A DNA stretch of 64,000 nt, from assembly GCF_040436345.1 (NCBI RefSeq), contig NC_133237.1, forward strand, positions 27,518,735 through 27,582,734, in the 5' to 3' direction. The stretch comes from Pagrus major. Its lineage: Eukaryota > Chordata > Actinopteri > Spariformes > Sparidae. Below the pieces are notes generated by a model. It was not told the origin of the DNA. It ran no database searches and worked only from the letters and a program-made list of their open reading frames with translations. The position numbers and the translations under genes were made by a program. Below are positions 1 through 12,846 of this stretch, piece after piece (the first letter of the stretch is position 1; each line of letters opens with the position of its first letter).

Positions 1-60
1 CATAATGGATCAGAGCTCGTTCTGTTGAGATGACCCGGTTCTCTGAGCTTCTCTACTTAC

Positions 61-2496
61 GGTTCTGTTTTCTTCTTCGTGTGTTCTGCTTCGTCCTCCT
101 CAGAGTCACTGAGTCTCAGAGGAGCTGCAGCTGCTGACGACGGTCCTCGAGATGAAAACTGTGGCCACAAACTGTCGTCTGAAACGTCGTCTGTTCAGAG
201 ACACAAACAGTCAAACAGCATAAAAACACCTGAACATCAGTTTAAACTCTCAGCTTTTACCTGTCGTTTCCTTTTCAGTGAACATGACTGCTGTTGGCTT
301 CAGCTGCAGACTGCTGCTCACCTGACAACACAAACACTCGGTGATTAACAAGTATAATAATTCTAATTAACTTTATTCATACAGCACTTTTCAGAACAAA
401 GTTACAAAGTGATTTACGTGGTTGAACCAGGATAAAATCATTTCAGGAGGCAATGAGGCAAATCAATACAAATAAAAGTGAAATAAATATTTCAACAATA
501 AAATATGACAGAAACAAAAATAATAAAATAGAGAACGACGCATTGGACATGTGTGCTAGCATTAATAAAACGTTTTTTAAGAAGAGTTTTCTGATTCGAC
601 AGCCTCATCAGAGAGTTCAGGTCTGACGGGTCTGACTGTTTATTCAGGTCTCCTTTAGTCCTGAACCAGGAGCAGCAGAGTCCTGCCTGAGGCTCTGACA
701 CTCGTTTAGGAGCAGATATTCAGCAAAATAACTGGAAGCAGAATCATGAAGTGCATCGAAGGTGATCAGCAAAATCTTAAAATCATTTCTAAAACTGAAA
801 TCATCTGTTTGTTTATAGCAGAGCAGCTGTGTTTTGTACCAGGTGAGGCGTGAGACTGTTTATTGGCCCAATAATGAATAAAATGAATTATAATATTCTA
901 ACTGTGATGACATTAAAGCATGAAAGATCCTTTTCAGATCAGGTTGTGAGAAAAAAAAAGAGCAGACTCAACCACCTTAATTACTTTCAAATGAAAGTTG
1001 ACGTGAAATGTCTGCTAGTTGTATAAGAATCTTCCTCACTGTTCTGGGATCAGTGTTTACTGACCTTGTTGGAGTAAACGGGCACCGGGACGATGGCTGA
1101 CGGGTCGAGGATGCGTCTGCGTTTGGGCGGCGGCTTCGCAGCCTGAAGGTCGCTGTCAGACACCTGAGGAACAGACGGAGGCTCTGCTGACATCTACAGA
1201 AGATATACATCGTTTAAATCAATGATAGGTGAGTTCCTGAGGACTTCACTGTGAAAGTCTAACATGATCCATCAGTGATGTCGCTGTAGTTTGCTTATTA
1301 ACCTGTTAACAGTAGAACTGAGCAGTATTATATTGGTTCATCAATTTAAATCTGACTGTTGACTCAACTTCACCTAAAACAACAGCTTCATTTAAATTCT
1401 CATATTTAACCAGCTGGAATCAGAGAAGTTTGACTTTTATTTTACTGAAACTGATTAAATGATTATCAAATTAGTTGGCGATTGATTTAATAGTTGACAA
1501 CTAATCGATCAATCGCTGCAGCTCTATTAAATATCTCTGCAGGCTCAGTCACCAGTTTGTTCAGTCCAGTTAAATCAGACCAATGTAATCTAACACAACA
1601 ACACCACAATAAATCCTCCATTCATGAAGGTTGTGATCTTCAGTTTGTGTTTAAAGTGTTCAGAGAGCAGTTTATTTAAATTATGGTCATCTTGCATATA
1701 TTTGCAGGCTGTGGTTTGTGGTGGTAACACTTCATATTTCTAATTATACTGAGCTGATTGTAATGTCCAGTATTCCCTTGATATAAACGGGGTGGACACA
1801 ATATTAGAAACACTTCTCTATAATGCAATAAAGTTCAGTAACAACCAAACTACAGCCACGCAAATGACATTTATAGCTCAATCTCACAGTTTCAACCAAA
1901 ACTGAGCCTGAAACTCGTTATAACGTCAGGATTTACTTTCCTGGCTCGGCTGACCGCAGTGCCTCAGTTAAGTGTAACTATTAAAAGAGTAAACTGAGGG
2001 TAACGTTACATTTGTTGGTGACTACACCTGCTAACGTTACCGTTACCTTTAGGGAGCTAGCTTAAACGCTAATTAGCTAACTCTTTAAACGGAGTTCGGC
2101 GATACTCTTGCAATAACATTACATTCACATCAAATTACAAAGTGTCAATCTGTGTTTACGAGGTTTTACTGGTGCTTCAATAAGTCACTATCTCATCGCA
2201 ACGAACTAAAAACGAAACCAAACTCCGCTGTCACCTCCAACCTGCAGGCTTTTATTTTGAAGAACTGCGATACTTTAAATTAACGGAGCTAACCTCCGAC
2301 TGATGCTAATGTTGTGTTTATCTGCTGTTAGCGGCAGTTTATTCTGTTTCTCTGCCTTCCCGCCCAAACTGTTCGCTTTTTGTTGGCAGCGGGTTTAATT
2401 AAAACAACATCACACTTGTTATTTCTGATCAAATTCACTGATTACGAGGTTTTTAGCGACGCAGAGCAGATGTGTCACACTCACCGCTTCGGCCAT
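61..2496 (-). CDS. nfatc2ip: nfatc2ip, 5' part (NFATC2-interacting protein, NIP45), truncated by window edge
   Basis: Four coding exons read on the minus strand: 2496-2485 (MAEA), 1193-1065, 321-261 and 190-61; the gene continues off the left edge. All junctions are GT/AG and the phases agree (0, 0, 1, then 2 at the edge). Exon 2 encodes a basic run followed by LDPSAIVPVPVYSNK, and exon 3 begins VSSSLQLKP. This matches the human NFATC2IP segment with RRRR, LDP, VPVYSGK and VKSSLRL in the same order. Exon 4 is acidic then basic (SDSEEDEAEHTKKKTE). The family is nuclear, binds NFATc2 and carries C-terminal SUMO-like domains; those domains lie outside this window. The start is the ATG at 2496, inside a short first exon ending in a GTGAGT donor. 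A second ATG opens exon 2 and could be an alternative start. Identity is inferred from recalled human sequence and supported by sgf29 next door, as in human. Confidence 0.8.
340..900. repeat. probable LINE-derived dispersed repeat in nfatc2ip intron 2
   Basis: The stretch opens with an AT-rich motif (TTTATTCATACAGCACTTTTCAG, then ACAAAGTTACAAAGTG) that I recognise from many teleost introns. It continues with a segment reading like the 3' region of an old non-LTR element on the minus strand. There is no usable open frame and no clear boundaries. The assignment rests on remembered similarity, so the family name is left open. Confidence 0.4.
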
Positions 2497-3541
2497 GATT
2501 GTTTCCTTTCCGCGCGCTGCTGATGCATTCACGGACTGTGGGATAAAGTGAGTCATAGCGGACTTTCCGTGATCTGCTGTTGCGTTCAGGTACGATGGGA
2601 AATGTCCAAAACACAAATTTAAGAGCAAGTCACGGTCACATAGACACGTTAGTTACAGTCAGTGATGTAATGTAACTAAGTACATTTACTCACGTACTTC
2701 TAAATTGTACTTACTACTGTACTTGAGTAAATGTACTTAGTTACATTCCACCACCGCATGTAAATATATGTATTATTTACTTTTTCCATTTATTTGATAA
2801 CTTTAGTTGCAAGTTACTTTGCAGATTACATGCTGCATCAGAAATTAATACATTTTAACAGAAACACAAAAGTAGTGCTGGAATGCAACTAAGTACATAT
2901 ACTCAAATATTGTACTGAAGTACATTTTTGAGGTACTTGTACTTTACTTGAGTATTTCCATTTTCTGCTACTTTATACTTCCGCTCCACTACATTTTGCA
3001 GTCAAATATTGTTTTTACTCTACTACATTTATTTGATAACTTTAGTTACAATAATTCCCTCTGAGATGTAGCAGAGTAGAAGTAGAAAGTGGCAAAGCAC
3101 AAAGACTCGAGTAGACTTAAAAAGACTTGAGTAAATGTACTTAGTTACAGTTACCGACTGGTAATAACACATCTGCCCCCAGTGATGAAGCTGTAACCAT
3201 ATTGTGTTGAGTGCTGGAGAATAAAGAGACTGAACGATGAAGCATGAAAACGTTTTTTCATTTTAAGTTTCACACAATAATCAGAAACACTCGACATGTA
3301 AAAAATAAACAGTTGAGGCAGAACAACCAATCAGCAGCTTCTCTCCGCAAGAACACAAACTCAGCTGCTGCTCCCATCTCAACACTACATACAACTATTT
3401 ACAGTATGTACTCATATTTATAGGGATGTTTTCGAGGAGTCCCTGAAGCCGTTTCCCCGTCATCCATAATTAGTTTTAGTCTAGACTCTAAAATCAGAGG
3501 TACTTCAGTGTCCACACTCAGTGTTGAGCATCTTTACAGAC
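2497..3541. other. intergenic region between nfatc2ip and sgf29
   Basis: About 1 kb between the nfatc2ip start and the probable poly(A) signal of sgf29. Both genes are on the minus strand. The part from about 2497 to 2640 should hold the nfatc2ip promoter and 5' UTR; I see no TATA box. The rest is mostly a copy of the ACTAAGTACATTTACTC repeat. Confidence 0.6.
2661..3160. repeat. ACTAAGTACATTTACTC-type MITE-like repeat, copy 1
   Basis: The sequence opens with AATGTAACTAAGTACATTT and about 95 bases on shows the same motif inverted, making a short hairpin at 2661-2757. A longer copy follows at about 2876-3155, with the typical internal stretch GTACTTTACTTGAG and ACTCCACTACATTT, and closes on an inverted GAGTAAATGTACTTAGTTAC. 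The same element recurs through the window. The inverted ends suggest a non-autonomous DNA transposon. Confidence 0.7.
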
Positions 3542-3547
3542 TTTATT
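3542..3547 (-). terminator. candidate poly(A) signal of sgf29
   Basis: AATAAA on the minus strand, about 300 bases after the sgf29 stop codon. It is a reasonable end for the transcript, but other AT-rich sites lie nearby. Confidence 0.45.
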
Positions 3548-3847
3548 TTGACTGTGTGCTGTAACGATGTGATCATTTGGGACAAAGCTAACATTTTTCC
3601 CCATGAGACGTTCAGGTGTTCGTGGGTACTTTCACTTCTTCTTTGTGTCGTGATGTTGATTTTGACAAACACAGTCTCATTTATAAAAAAAAGTCTGTTC
3701 AGGTGTTGTTTCCTGATTGATTATCACCTTCCATGATCAAATCTACAGAACACAACAGATCTGACAAATAATTCTGAACGTATTTTCATACAAAAATGGA
3801 AATCAATCCTCCCGAACAGGCTCCATGTTTGTCCTTCCGGTCGTCGC

Positions 3848-6800
3848 TCACTTCTTCTTGTTCTCTTTGCAGGCGACCACGTATCTCTGAGCCACGTTGA
3901 GCGGCGGGGAGTAACCGTCAGCGTACGATGTGTCCTCGAACAGCACCGAGTAGTCGTCCTGCGGCTGCAAACACAAGCTGAGGTCAGTCTGAGAGAATCA
4001 GAGGAGACTCAAACCTTCTGTACTGTGATGATAACTTCACTTGTCTCGTCAGAGATCTGAGACGTCTGTGAGTCTCACCCTGTGTGGTGGGGTGTGGATG
4101 AGGGCCCGGTAGAAGCAGGTGGTCTGGGGGTAGAGGGCCAGAACCAGCTGGTCTTTACTGAACAGAGCTTCAGGGTCCGTCTCTGGGTTCGCCTTCCACT
4201 GAGGCAGCGGGATGATCCGCCGCCTGCTCAGAGTGTGTCTCCTGGAAACACACAAACACTTTCAGACATGTTTGGACGAACAGATCTGGAGTCTGTTGAT
4301 GAAAGATGCTTTATTAAGGTCTTCTATGTATTTAAAATGTCGTCAGGGCTTCACACTGACATTTTTTATTTACACTAAAAGCTTCTCGAGGTCCTCGAAT
4401 CTGTCATATTTTATGACGCCGTGACCGTAAAGAGAACCCTTAATTTGAATTAAGTGCTTCATCAGATTAAACGAGTTAGTCTTTAAAGTTAAATCATCTT
4501 TCTTTAATGAGAAGAACTGAAGCAAACTGCTGATTTCTTCAACATCTTTCTGCAGAGTGATGATACACAGGTACATCATCTCCTTTTTTCTTTAACGACT
4601 TATGTAATTCACCATAACAGCACATTTCAACACAACCTGATGATTTGAGTTTGATGTGTAACCCTGATGGTGGCGTTACATCCAGAGACACTTTCCTTTA
4701 TACTTTGTCTGAACTGAAAGTTAAAACCTGTATGGATACAGTATTTTAAATAAAAAAATAGATCTTTTTTTTATCCATCTTTTCTGTAAAGTCGACCATC
4801 AACCGACGCTGATGAAGGACATGAATGTAAAGCACTATTATAATCGCGTCAGAGAAGAAACTGTGGTTATAGAAATGTAACTGATGTTGCTGTCAGATTG
4901 CTGCTGACAGATGTGTTGTTTTATAAAGTCTAAACACGACAAATAACGACTGAAGCAGAATACTGTGGGACATAAAAACGTGTTGTGAATTTTGGAAATG
5001 ATAACATTCATCTCTTCTCAATAAATTTTGACTTTTCACATTTAATATTTAGCGGGCTGCGTCTAACAGCAGAGCGGTGGATGTCCAAACTCAAAGGCAG
5101 TACTGACATCAACAATATCAGATTAAACCTGAGAGGAACTGATAAAGACTGAAAAAGTGACTGAAGAAGGCGACAACACAAAGAGAAAACTGAGAAATAA
5201 TTCATAAAGAGAAGCAGAAATGACACAGGTTGAAAACATGATGAATATTTGAAATGTTAAAGATGAACTCACTCTTTTCCTTCTTCGTCGATGTCGTCCA
5301 CTTCATATCTGCAGCGAGAAGAGAAGAATCGTCAGGTCCGTCTGAGAACATTTCACTGTTAACGGGAATACTTCACACTTCGACTCACTTGTTGGTGGAG
5401 TGGTTGTAGCTGACCACCTCAGCCAGGATCCACTGCTCGTCTCCGTCCACCGCCTTCACCCTCGCTGCCACCTTGTCGCCCTGTTTGGCCACATAGTCGC
5501 TGCTGGCTGGAGTCGCCCCGCACAGAGGAGGAGGGCTGATGGGAGATAATACACAGAATGAAACAACTGACATTAATTTTAGTATTTAGTTGGTGTGTGT
5601 GTGTGTGTGTAGACAGAAGTACAGACAGAAAGTGGCATAAAAATATCTTCCATCGTACTTTAAGATTCAAATATACGACAAGCACAGCAAAAGATGCTTG
5701 ATTGGGCTTCTGCATGTGCTCCGACAGAAACCAGGATCCTGAATATGAAGCAGGATTTGAGTTTAGGAAGGTAACTTCAGGGTTCAGGGTTAACTTATAC
5801 TGAACATGTAACATGACAGATCAACGTGTATAAAAGCACCGCCTTCTGACCAATCAAATCTCTGGAAAATGGCATCAGAAAGCTCATGGAGCTCAGTGTG
5901 AGGTGGTGGACATAGTAATCTATAACTGTGTGTGTCAGCAGCAGCTACCTATCCCCCGGCTTTCCGATCCACAGAGGGAGCGTCATGGCCGACTGCTGGA
6001 GGAGCGTCATCAGGACGCCTCGCCTCATCGTCTTCCTGGGAGGGTCGCTGTCGCTGTAAACTCCCGCCATCTTAGCAGCTACGATAAAAAAACTCAAATA
6101 TAAATCTCATTAAATCTGGCAAGTTGGATTTCATCAGTAAATCTCTTCATCACACACTCACCTATTCTCCTCTCCTCCAACAAAGACTTGATCTCTGCTA
6201 TCTTATCGAGAGCGTGACGCAGAATACTGAGAGGAAGACAAAGAAATACGTGAACAAAGAGCATCACGAGTATTTTACTGTAGCCTCGGACAGAAATGAC
6301 CTGAATGTGATCTGGAAATTTAAAGACAAACTGACAGCAGCGCTACAGGACAAATCTAAATCATTTAGACAGATTAGATCCTCCAGAGACCTTAAACATC
6401 CAGAGAAAATTGTTTGTTACTCGTCTTTAACTAAAAGATAAATTAATGATACAAGATTCAAGATCTGAAATCAAAAATATATCTTTTAAAATGTGTAATT
6501 ACAGATCAACAACCCAGACTGATGAAGGACATGAAGGTTTAACTGTATATTTTATATCTATAATCCAGAAGAACTGACGTCTGTGTGTCTTCTGTCGTTA
6601 CCACAAACTACATTCTGCCAGCTGAGTCAGTTAAATTAAACCAGGTTGTCTTAATCCTTTTCCTTAACGGGCCGATTAATGTTGGCGAAACAAAATGAGT
6701 CAGAGTTGAAATGTGAGTAAAGGACTATAAATGTGACTCGACATGTTTCTCATGATGAGTCACTGCTGTGCAAATGAAAATACATTGTCAAAACTTGACA

Positions 6801-9246
6801 AAGACACAAGACTTCTGCTATATTGACAAAAAACCCGACAGTATTAAAATCATTATTTTCTCCCATCACCTTAAACCTATGTAATACTCTGATAAATATC
6901 AGTGGTATTTATTTTATTATTTTCATGGGAATAAGTTAAGGATGAAATGCCAGTTCATGGTGAAGTTAAAATTCACATAATAATTATTTGATATAAATAA
7001 GATATTAAAATGTTTAAATAATTTATGTTTAAAATTACGGAAGCGCATTGCATTCACTGGATAAAAAAAAATTAGACACCTTATCTCATAATTACGAGAA
7101 AAGATCTCATAATTACGAGATCTTTTCTCGTAATTAGGACATCCTGATCTCGTAATTACGAGAAAAGATAAAGAAAAAGGAAACGTCTGTAAATCCTCTC
7201 TCAGTGGCAATGATGGCGCCATCGCAGTTAATCTGCTATTATTACCTTCTCGGTTTGAGACACTGGGAAATACTGATGTTTCTGAAAAATGAGGATGGTA
7301 TTAAAATTAGTATGTCAACACTGCGCAGGCATCTCAAGGCGTTAGGATTGTTCAGGCGGAAAGCCCAGTCTGACGTGCTGGATGTCGCTCTGTTTCTGCA
7401 GGAGCAGTTGAACCAACACGGGATGCTTCATGGATACAAATTCATGCATTTGAAATGCATCCAATCTGGTTTGGTAGTGACTCAAAGAACTGTGCGGCAC
7501 CTGTTAAAAATCCTAGATCCTCAAAGAGTACAGCTGAGGCAACGGAACTGTCTAAGAAGACGCCTGTACACAAACCCAGGCCCCAACTTCTTATGGCATA
7601 TCGATCCGTACGACAAACTGAAACCTTATGGAATATGTATTAACGGTGCCATTGATGGATTTTCGCGTATGGTCATGTGGCTGCATGGTTACACCACAAA
7701 CAGCAACCCATCAGGATGTCGTAATTACGAGATCAGGATGTCGTAATTACGAGAGAAAAGATCTCGTAATTACGAGATCAGGATGTCGTAATGACGAGAA
7801 AAGGGGTCTATTTTTTTTTTTATCCAGTGAATGCAATGTGCTTCCGTATAAAATGAATGACTTTAAAAATATAATTTCATGGTGTGTGAATGCCTTTAAA
7901 AAGTTAAAAGTAATTCTATTACGTGCGTGAGTTCATGACCCTCCAGGACTGTGTGTGTGTATCGTCTCTGTATCGTGATTTAACCCTGAAGAACTGAACT
8001 TTTTTGTCGGAAATCACGCTGTGAGTGTGTAAGTAAAACTCTCCAGCGCAGTGGAGTCTTTCATTAGAGAGACGAAGAAAGTTCAGCCGAGTTAGCTAGT
8101 CAGAGCTAGTGCTAAGCTAACTACGCAGTCACCATCGTCGGGAGGAGACGGTGGAAAAGAGAACGCTCGCACGGACGGGACGAGGACCGCCGAGTCGTCA
8201 CCAACGGGGATTGCCGGGTCGTCAAGGATGAGGATCGCCGAGCTGCCGTGGAGGAGTATCGCCGAGGACGGACGGACGGACGGGCGGGAAAAGTGGTTTG
8301 GCACCTGCAGCTTGGTTCAGCTGGTTTCTCAAACACACAGAGGTACTCACAGTCACGACAGAAAACCATCATGAGCTCCAACTAAGCGCGCCAACGACAC
8401 AAAGTAAGAGTGCACTCAGGTTGAACCATTAAGACTAAACCAGAACATATTTACTGGGTTTTCTTTTTTTTCCTTTTCTCTCTTTTCAAAACAGAAGTTT
8501 GAATGTGTGGTTTCTCTCCTGCATATATCAATACATGTTCAAAACCTGATATCCTGTGTTGTCATTGAATGGTGTTTTATTATCTAAATTAATGAGTAAA
8601 TATAACTTACAGGTCAGAGTTATTCCCCAGCCTCTACATAAGTATCATACAGTGAGTGAGATATATGTACATTACCCTAGACGTTTATTATTTTTGAGAT
8701 GTTTCTTTTACCACAAGGTATTGAATGAGGTTAAGGCTTCATCTTAAAGCATAAGGTGGGGTTTAATACACGAGCCGGTGGTAAAAGGGTTTCACCTAAA
8801 AAAGTCAGTGTGTTGTTACTCACCTGCACTCTGCCTCAGCATCAGCTTTGGCCGTGGTGTACAGACCTCTCAGCTTGGTCCGGTAGTATGGGGACGCTGT
8901 AGGAGACGGAGGGACAGGACAAGAGATCTGAGTTACTCAGGACTCACAGAACAGCAGCTGAGGAGCATCAGAAGAGCTGACAGAATGGTGACTGACTCTT
9001 GTTCTCCGTCTGCATCCTCTCGTGTGTTTTCTGAATGTTGAGCAGGTTGTGTTCACTGCGGGATCTTTCCTCCTGAGAACACAGACATGGTGATTATTTA
9101 GATTTGGGGGACAGACTGACACAGTTACATCTAAAAGGTTTCTCCTTCATCACTGTGGAGTAACAGTTAACCTGACTCACCTGGGTCTGTTTGATGAGCT
9201 GATGGAGCTCTGTGAGCAGCTCGGCAATCTTTGTATCAGCTGACAT
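3848..9246 (-). CDS. sgf29: sgf29, SAGA complex-associated factor 29 (H3K4me3 reader)
   Basis: Nine coding exons on the minus strand: 9246-9181, 9072-8997, 8896-8824, 6226-6162, 6078-5949, 5535-5389, 5308-5273, 4241-4079 and 3964-3848. They sum to 873 nt, or 290 aa (human 293). It starts MSADTKIAELLTELHQLIKQ, nearly identical to the human N-terminus. Residues about 3-95 form the coiled-coil part. Residues about 140-290 form the tandem Tudor domain, including KVAARVKAVDGDEQWILAEV and RRRIIPLPQWKANPETDPEA. The aromatic cage residues known in human (Y238, Y245, F264) correspond to Y235, Y242 and F261 here. SGF29 reads H3K4me2/3 for the SAGA and ATAC acetyltransferase complexes. Intron 4 is long because a DNA transposon lies in it. 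Nothing suggests inactivation. Confidence 0.97.
6249..7029. other. sgf29 intron 4, left part
   Basis: AT-rich intronic sequence between the fourth coding exon of sgf29 and the transposon. An open frame at 6124-6441 overlaps the exon antisense and shows no recognisable domain. I see no other feature. Confidence 0.5.
7036..7848 (+). mobile_element. DNA transposon remnant with 45-bp terminal inverted repeats, integrase-type transposase piece and 6-bp target duplication
   Basis: Left end 7036-7080 and right end 7805-7848 are inverted copies: each starts TACGGAAG, then GCATTGCATTCACTGGATA and a run of A. The flanks carry a direct repeat TAAAAT at 7030-7035 and 7849-7854, a clean 6-bp target-site duplication. 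Inside each end is an array of the palindrome TCTCGTAATTACGAGA (for example 7148-7163 and 7762-7777), probably transposase binding sites. Between them an open frame (7204-7746) encodes a helix-turn-helix-like N-terminus and the beginning of an rve/DDE integrase core (PNFLWHIDPYDKLKPYG, then AIDGFSRMVMW). Only part of the core is present, so this copy cannot be autonomous. The superfamily may be IS3EU-like or Ginger-like; I cannot tell. It lies in an intron of sgf29, antisense to the gene. Confidence 0.85.
7855..8820. other. sgf29 intron 4, right part with a CG-rich patch
   Basis: Intronic sequence. The segment at about 8110-8300 is richer in C+G than its surroundings and contains repeated CGGACGGACGG-like and GTCGTCA-like words. 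It may be part of another old insertion. I see no splice-compatible exon of sgf29 here and no recognisable protein. Confidence 0.35.
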
Positions 9247-9261
9247 GATCCTGCCTTCAAG
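9181..9261 (-). other. sgf29 exon 2 (start-codon exon)
   Basis: The exon begins after a TGCCTACAG acceptor, giving 15 bases of 5' UTR before the ATG at 9246. The start codon is therefore not in the first transcribed exon. Confidence 0.7.
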
Positions 9262-9916
9262 CTGTAGGCATTCAGAGAAAGTCTATCAGAACGGCGTCCA
9301 CACAGACAGAACCCCATAACAAAATATGTCATTTTAAAAGCACGGGCAGAGCTTTTGATAGGAACATGAGTGGAAGCAGTAAGTAGGACCAGAACAAATC
9401 GTGCTATAGATTTAAATAGTGTGGTAAATAGTACGCTGGATGAAAGCCGAATTAAAAACGTGGATCATACCATTTTTTATAAATGTGTCTTCATGTTTTT
9501 CTTCCTCCTGAATAACAAGATATCTCTAAATAGACACATTTCTGAATGGAGTTTGGTGTAAACCTTTTTGCTTGTGCAGAAATGGCTCGTATTGAGTTTA
9601 AAGCGAAGACTATATCATTTCGGGTTCACACGGCGGGAAAATGCATGACTTTGTTTCAGTCCGGCTGGATGAAATGCTAACATGACCTTAATTAATGGAA
9701 ATGAATGAGTATGATTCATTTTACAGCCACTGAGGCGCTAGCTGACTGGGTTAGCAAGGGGTTTACTGCGCTAATGTTAGCCTCGTTGCTAGCTAAGCGG
9801 TGAGATTTGTGCTGCTCGTGCAACATAAACATTAGCTGTATACATTTCCGCGGTGATCGGTTAACACACACGACATGATTCATGTTTTCCTCCGCGCGAC
9901 ACGTTACATTTCTTAC

Positions 9917-9990
9917 CGTGTTAGTTTTTCTGTTTATTTATTGCCGACTTGCTAACTACACGGATTAGCTTCTTCTTCTTCGTTGGTGTC
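9917..9990 (-). promoter_or_regulatory. probable non-coding first exon and start region of sgf29
   Basis: A strong donor (CACG, then GTAAGA) reads on the minus strand at 9917. It fits splicing to the start-codon exon at 9261. The exact start site cannot be read. No TATA box is evident. Confidence 0.45.
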
Positions 9991-10080
9991 AGCGGGGAGC
10001 TTTACGCAGCGCCGCCTGCTGGACAGAGGGAGCAGCGCACGCATGCAAACGTCACCTCAGGTTGTTGTTGACTGAACAGC

Positions 10081-10560
10081 AGGGTGAGAAGTAACTAAGT
10101 ACATTTACTCAAGTATAATTGTGAGGTACTTCTGCTACAGCTCACCGGGAAATGTTGTACTTTTTAATCCACTACATTTGTTAGGTAACTTTAGTTCAGA
10201 TTAAGAATTAAATAATAGTCACTGAATAAGTTGTTATGTATTATTTTAAGTTTAAATGGTGAATATACGAGCTAGAAGCGTATAAAGTAATTAAAATTAG
10301 CTCCACCTTTAACAGCAGCAACATTAAAGTCACGAACACATAATTTTAATCCAATTAGACTCATTATAATGTTCTGAAATGAACCATTCTGCATCATGAG
10401 CACTTTTATTTTTGGCACTTTTCTTTATGATAATACTTTTGTACTTTTGTACTTTTGCTTAAGGAACATTTCTACTTGTAATAATTTAATCTCGAGACTG
10501 TGGTAGCCTGTTACTGCCTACTTTTACCAGGGTAAAAAAAATCTGATTACTTCTTCCACC
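10081..10560. repeat. ACTAAGTACATTTACTC-type repeat, copy 2
   Basis: Starts GTAACTAAGTACATTTACTC and continues with the shared AGGTACTTCTGCTAC and CCACTACATTTGTTAGG segments. It ends with degraded sequence near ATTACTTCTTCCACC. It is more diverged than the copy at 30990. Confidence 0.6.
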
Positions 10561-12786
10561 AATGTAAAACAACTACTTGTTAACCTTTAATGTCGTAATC
10601 TTCTTCCTCCACTCCTCTAAAATAATATCTGAGAATATTTTGTCCTTCAGTGTCTGTTTGGTGTATTTAAAGTCTGATCTGAGGTCAGTTTCTTTACATC
10701 TGCTTGTTTTCACACGTTTCCCCACAGTTCATGCTGGCTGCTCCTCCTGACCAACAGGACTTCAGGTCAAACTCTCAGAATAAAATGCTGCTGATTAACT
10801 TGTTTCACTTGAAGGTCAGCGAGTGAAAAACAAACAGCAGCTGTTGGCAGAAATCTATCTTTGTATTCCTGTGGACCTGTTGGTACTTTGGCCGGATGTC
10901 AGGTACAAACTGTTCCATCATCACATTTTGTCGGCAGATAAACATCCTGTGGATTAATGATTGACGTCTCTGCAGTGGTGTGATGTTTGAAACAGAGGTC
11001 AGAGCGTTTATGAATCAATACGATCATTTTAAACACACAGCTGTAATAACCACACCTTCAGATTAACTTCATGAGCTCACAAACTGCAGACAGTTCTGCA
11101 TGTATCAACAAAAACCTCTGCAGACGTGTTGAAGGATGAAGTATCGTCTATCCAAGTTCTCCTGACACTTTTATTTACTTTCTGAATCCTCAAACTTTCT
11201 GATTATTTCCACGTTTATGTGACAACAGATATATTTAATGTGGTCTCAGACTTTTGGACCTCGCTGCATGCTACCACTCCATCTTTAGATTATATTCTTG
11301 GTGTTTTTTACATGTGTACACCTCCAGATCTGACTTATTAACACCTTTCATCTGGATTATTCTGCATAAAGACTGTATTAAAACTGTCTGGATGTAAACT
11401 GGGGACAATCCCAACTGTGTAAAACTGAGCTCAAACAGAGAAAGTTGCTTTATTTTGAATCTGAAGACTAATTAATGATCAAGAATAAACATTAATCTCT
11501 CAATCTGACAGTGAGCTGAGAGGAATCTGATGACTGGGAACAAAACGAGGGCGTGATAATATTCATAACCTATTTTAAAAGGAGGTTAAAACACACGAGG
11601 ATCAGGCCATGAAGCTGGCAGACTGATATCTTATCTGTGACCTGGTTTACAGCTCGCTCTCTCTCTCTGTGTACACAAGGCTGAAACGTGCTGCTCAGGC
11701 AGGTCGGCTCATATTCACGAAAATATTTACAGAGTCTGAAGAGAAGACGAAGAGACGGAAACCAGAAACAACTGCAGATGGATTCAGGCAGAGAGCTCAG
11801 AGCAAACATCCTGAACCCAGAGTCCTCCCTCTGCTGCTGTGGTCACAGGCAGCAGCAGGGCGGAGACGCCTCCTCAGACCGACCCACTGAAATGTGACTG
11901 CAGCTGGATGTTTCCTCTCCAAACGCTCACGTCCAGCTCGTCTCTGCTGCGTTTCACAGGAGGGAGTTAAACTCAGCTGCTGGCTGAGTGAAGTGAACGA
12001 TGATGAGTCATGAGGTCGTGACGTGATGATGAAACATTTCAGACAATCACAGAAACAAGTTACTCTCATAAACAAACAGTTTCACTGCTGACACATGAAC
12101 ACATGAGTGATATTAAACCTTTGTCAGGTACTTTTACTCAAATACATGTACAACACTCAGATATTTGTACTTCTAGCAATACATTTAGCTATAACTGATA
12201 ATGGATGATATCAGCTGTGGGGTCAGAACAACACATGAACATTTTTCTTGTGGTGTATTTATTACTTGTTTGTGTTGTTATCTTCCTCAGTTATCGTTTG
12301 TGTCTTTGGTTTTTCTTCACATAGAGCGACACCGTGACAACATGTGCAGATGTTCAGTGAGGCTGTTAAACTGTGGAGCGTGTGAAGGTTGTGGTTTAAA
12401 TAAAAAGGTTTTTAACAGCTTAAATGACATTTTCAGTCACAGAAAACAATGTGTAAAAAACACCTGGATTAAAGTGTTGAGGCTTTATTTACAGAATTAA
12501 AGAGTTTAACAGAGTCTTGTCATGAATCTCCTCATCAGAACTCTGAATATCTGACACTAGAAATACAGAAATACAAAGATAATAAACAAAAGGAGGGTTA
12601 AAGGGTTAATGCACTGGACACTAAATACTTCCTTACTGAAGTAAAATGTTTGAAGTACTCTCCTGGAGTATTTTCCTCCTGCAGTTGATGACATATTTGT
12701 TCCAGCTCTGCTCAGAAGTCAAACCACTGTAACATCTGAAGTATATTTAAACATGAGCTGTTCTGCTCTGTAATTACAGCCTGACG

Positions 12787-12846
12787 ACGACGATGGTGAT
12801 GATGGTGATGATGACGATGACGACGATGATGATGATGATGATGATG
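12787..12846. repeat. GAT/GAC trinucleotide repeat
   Basis: An imperfect run of GATGAT, GACGAT and GGTGAT units of about 60 bases. It is intergenic and has no coding role that I can see. Confidence 0.8.

Noticed and set aside
6124-6441. Plus-strand 105-aa frame at 6.1-6.4 kb
   Set aside because: It overlaps an sgf29 exon in antisense, has no recognisable domain and sits in an otherwise AT-rich intron.
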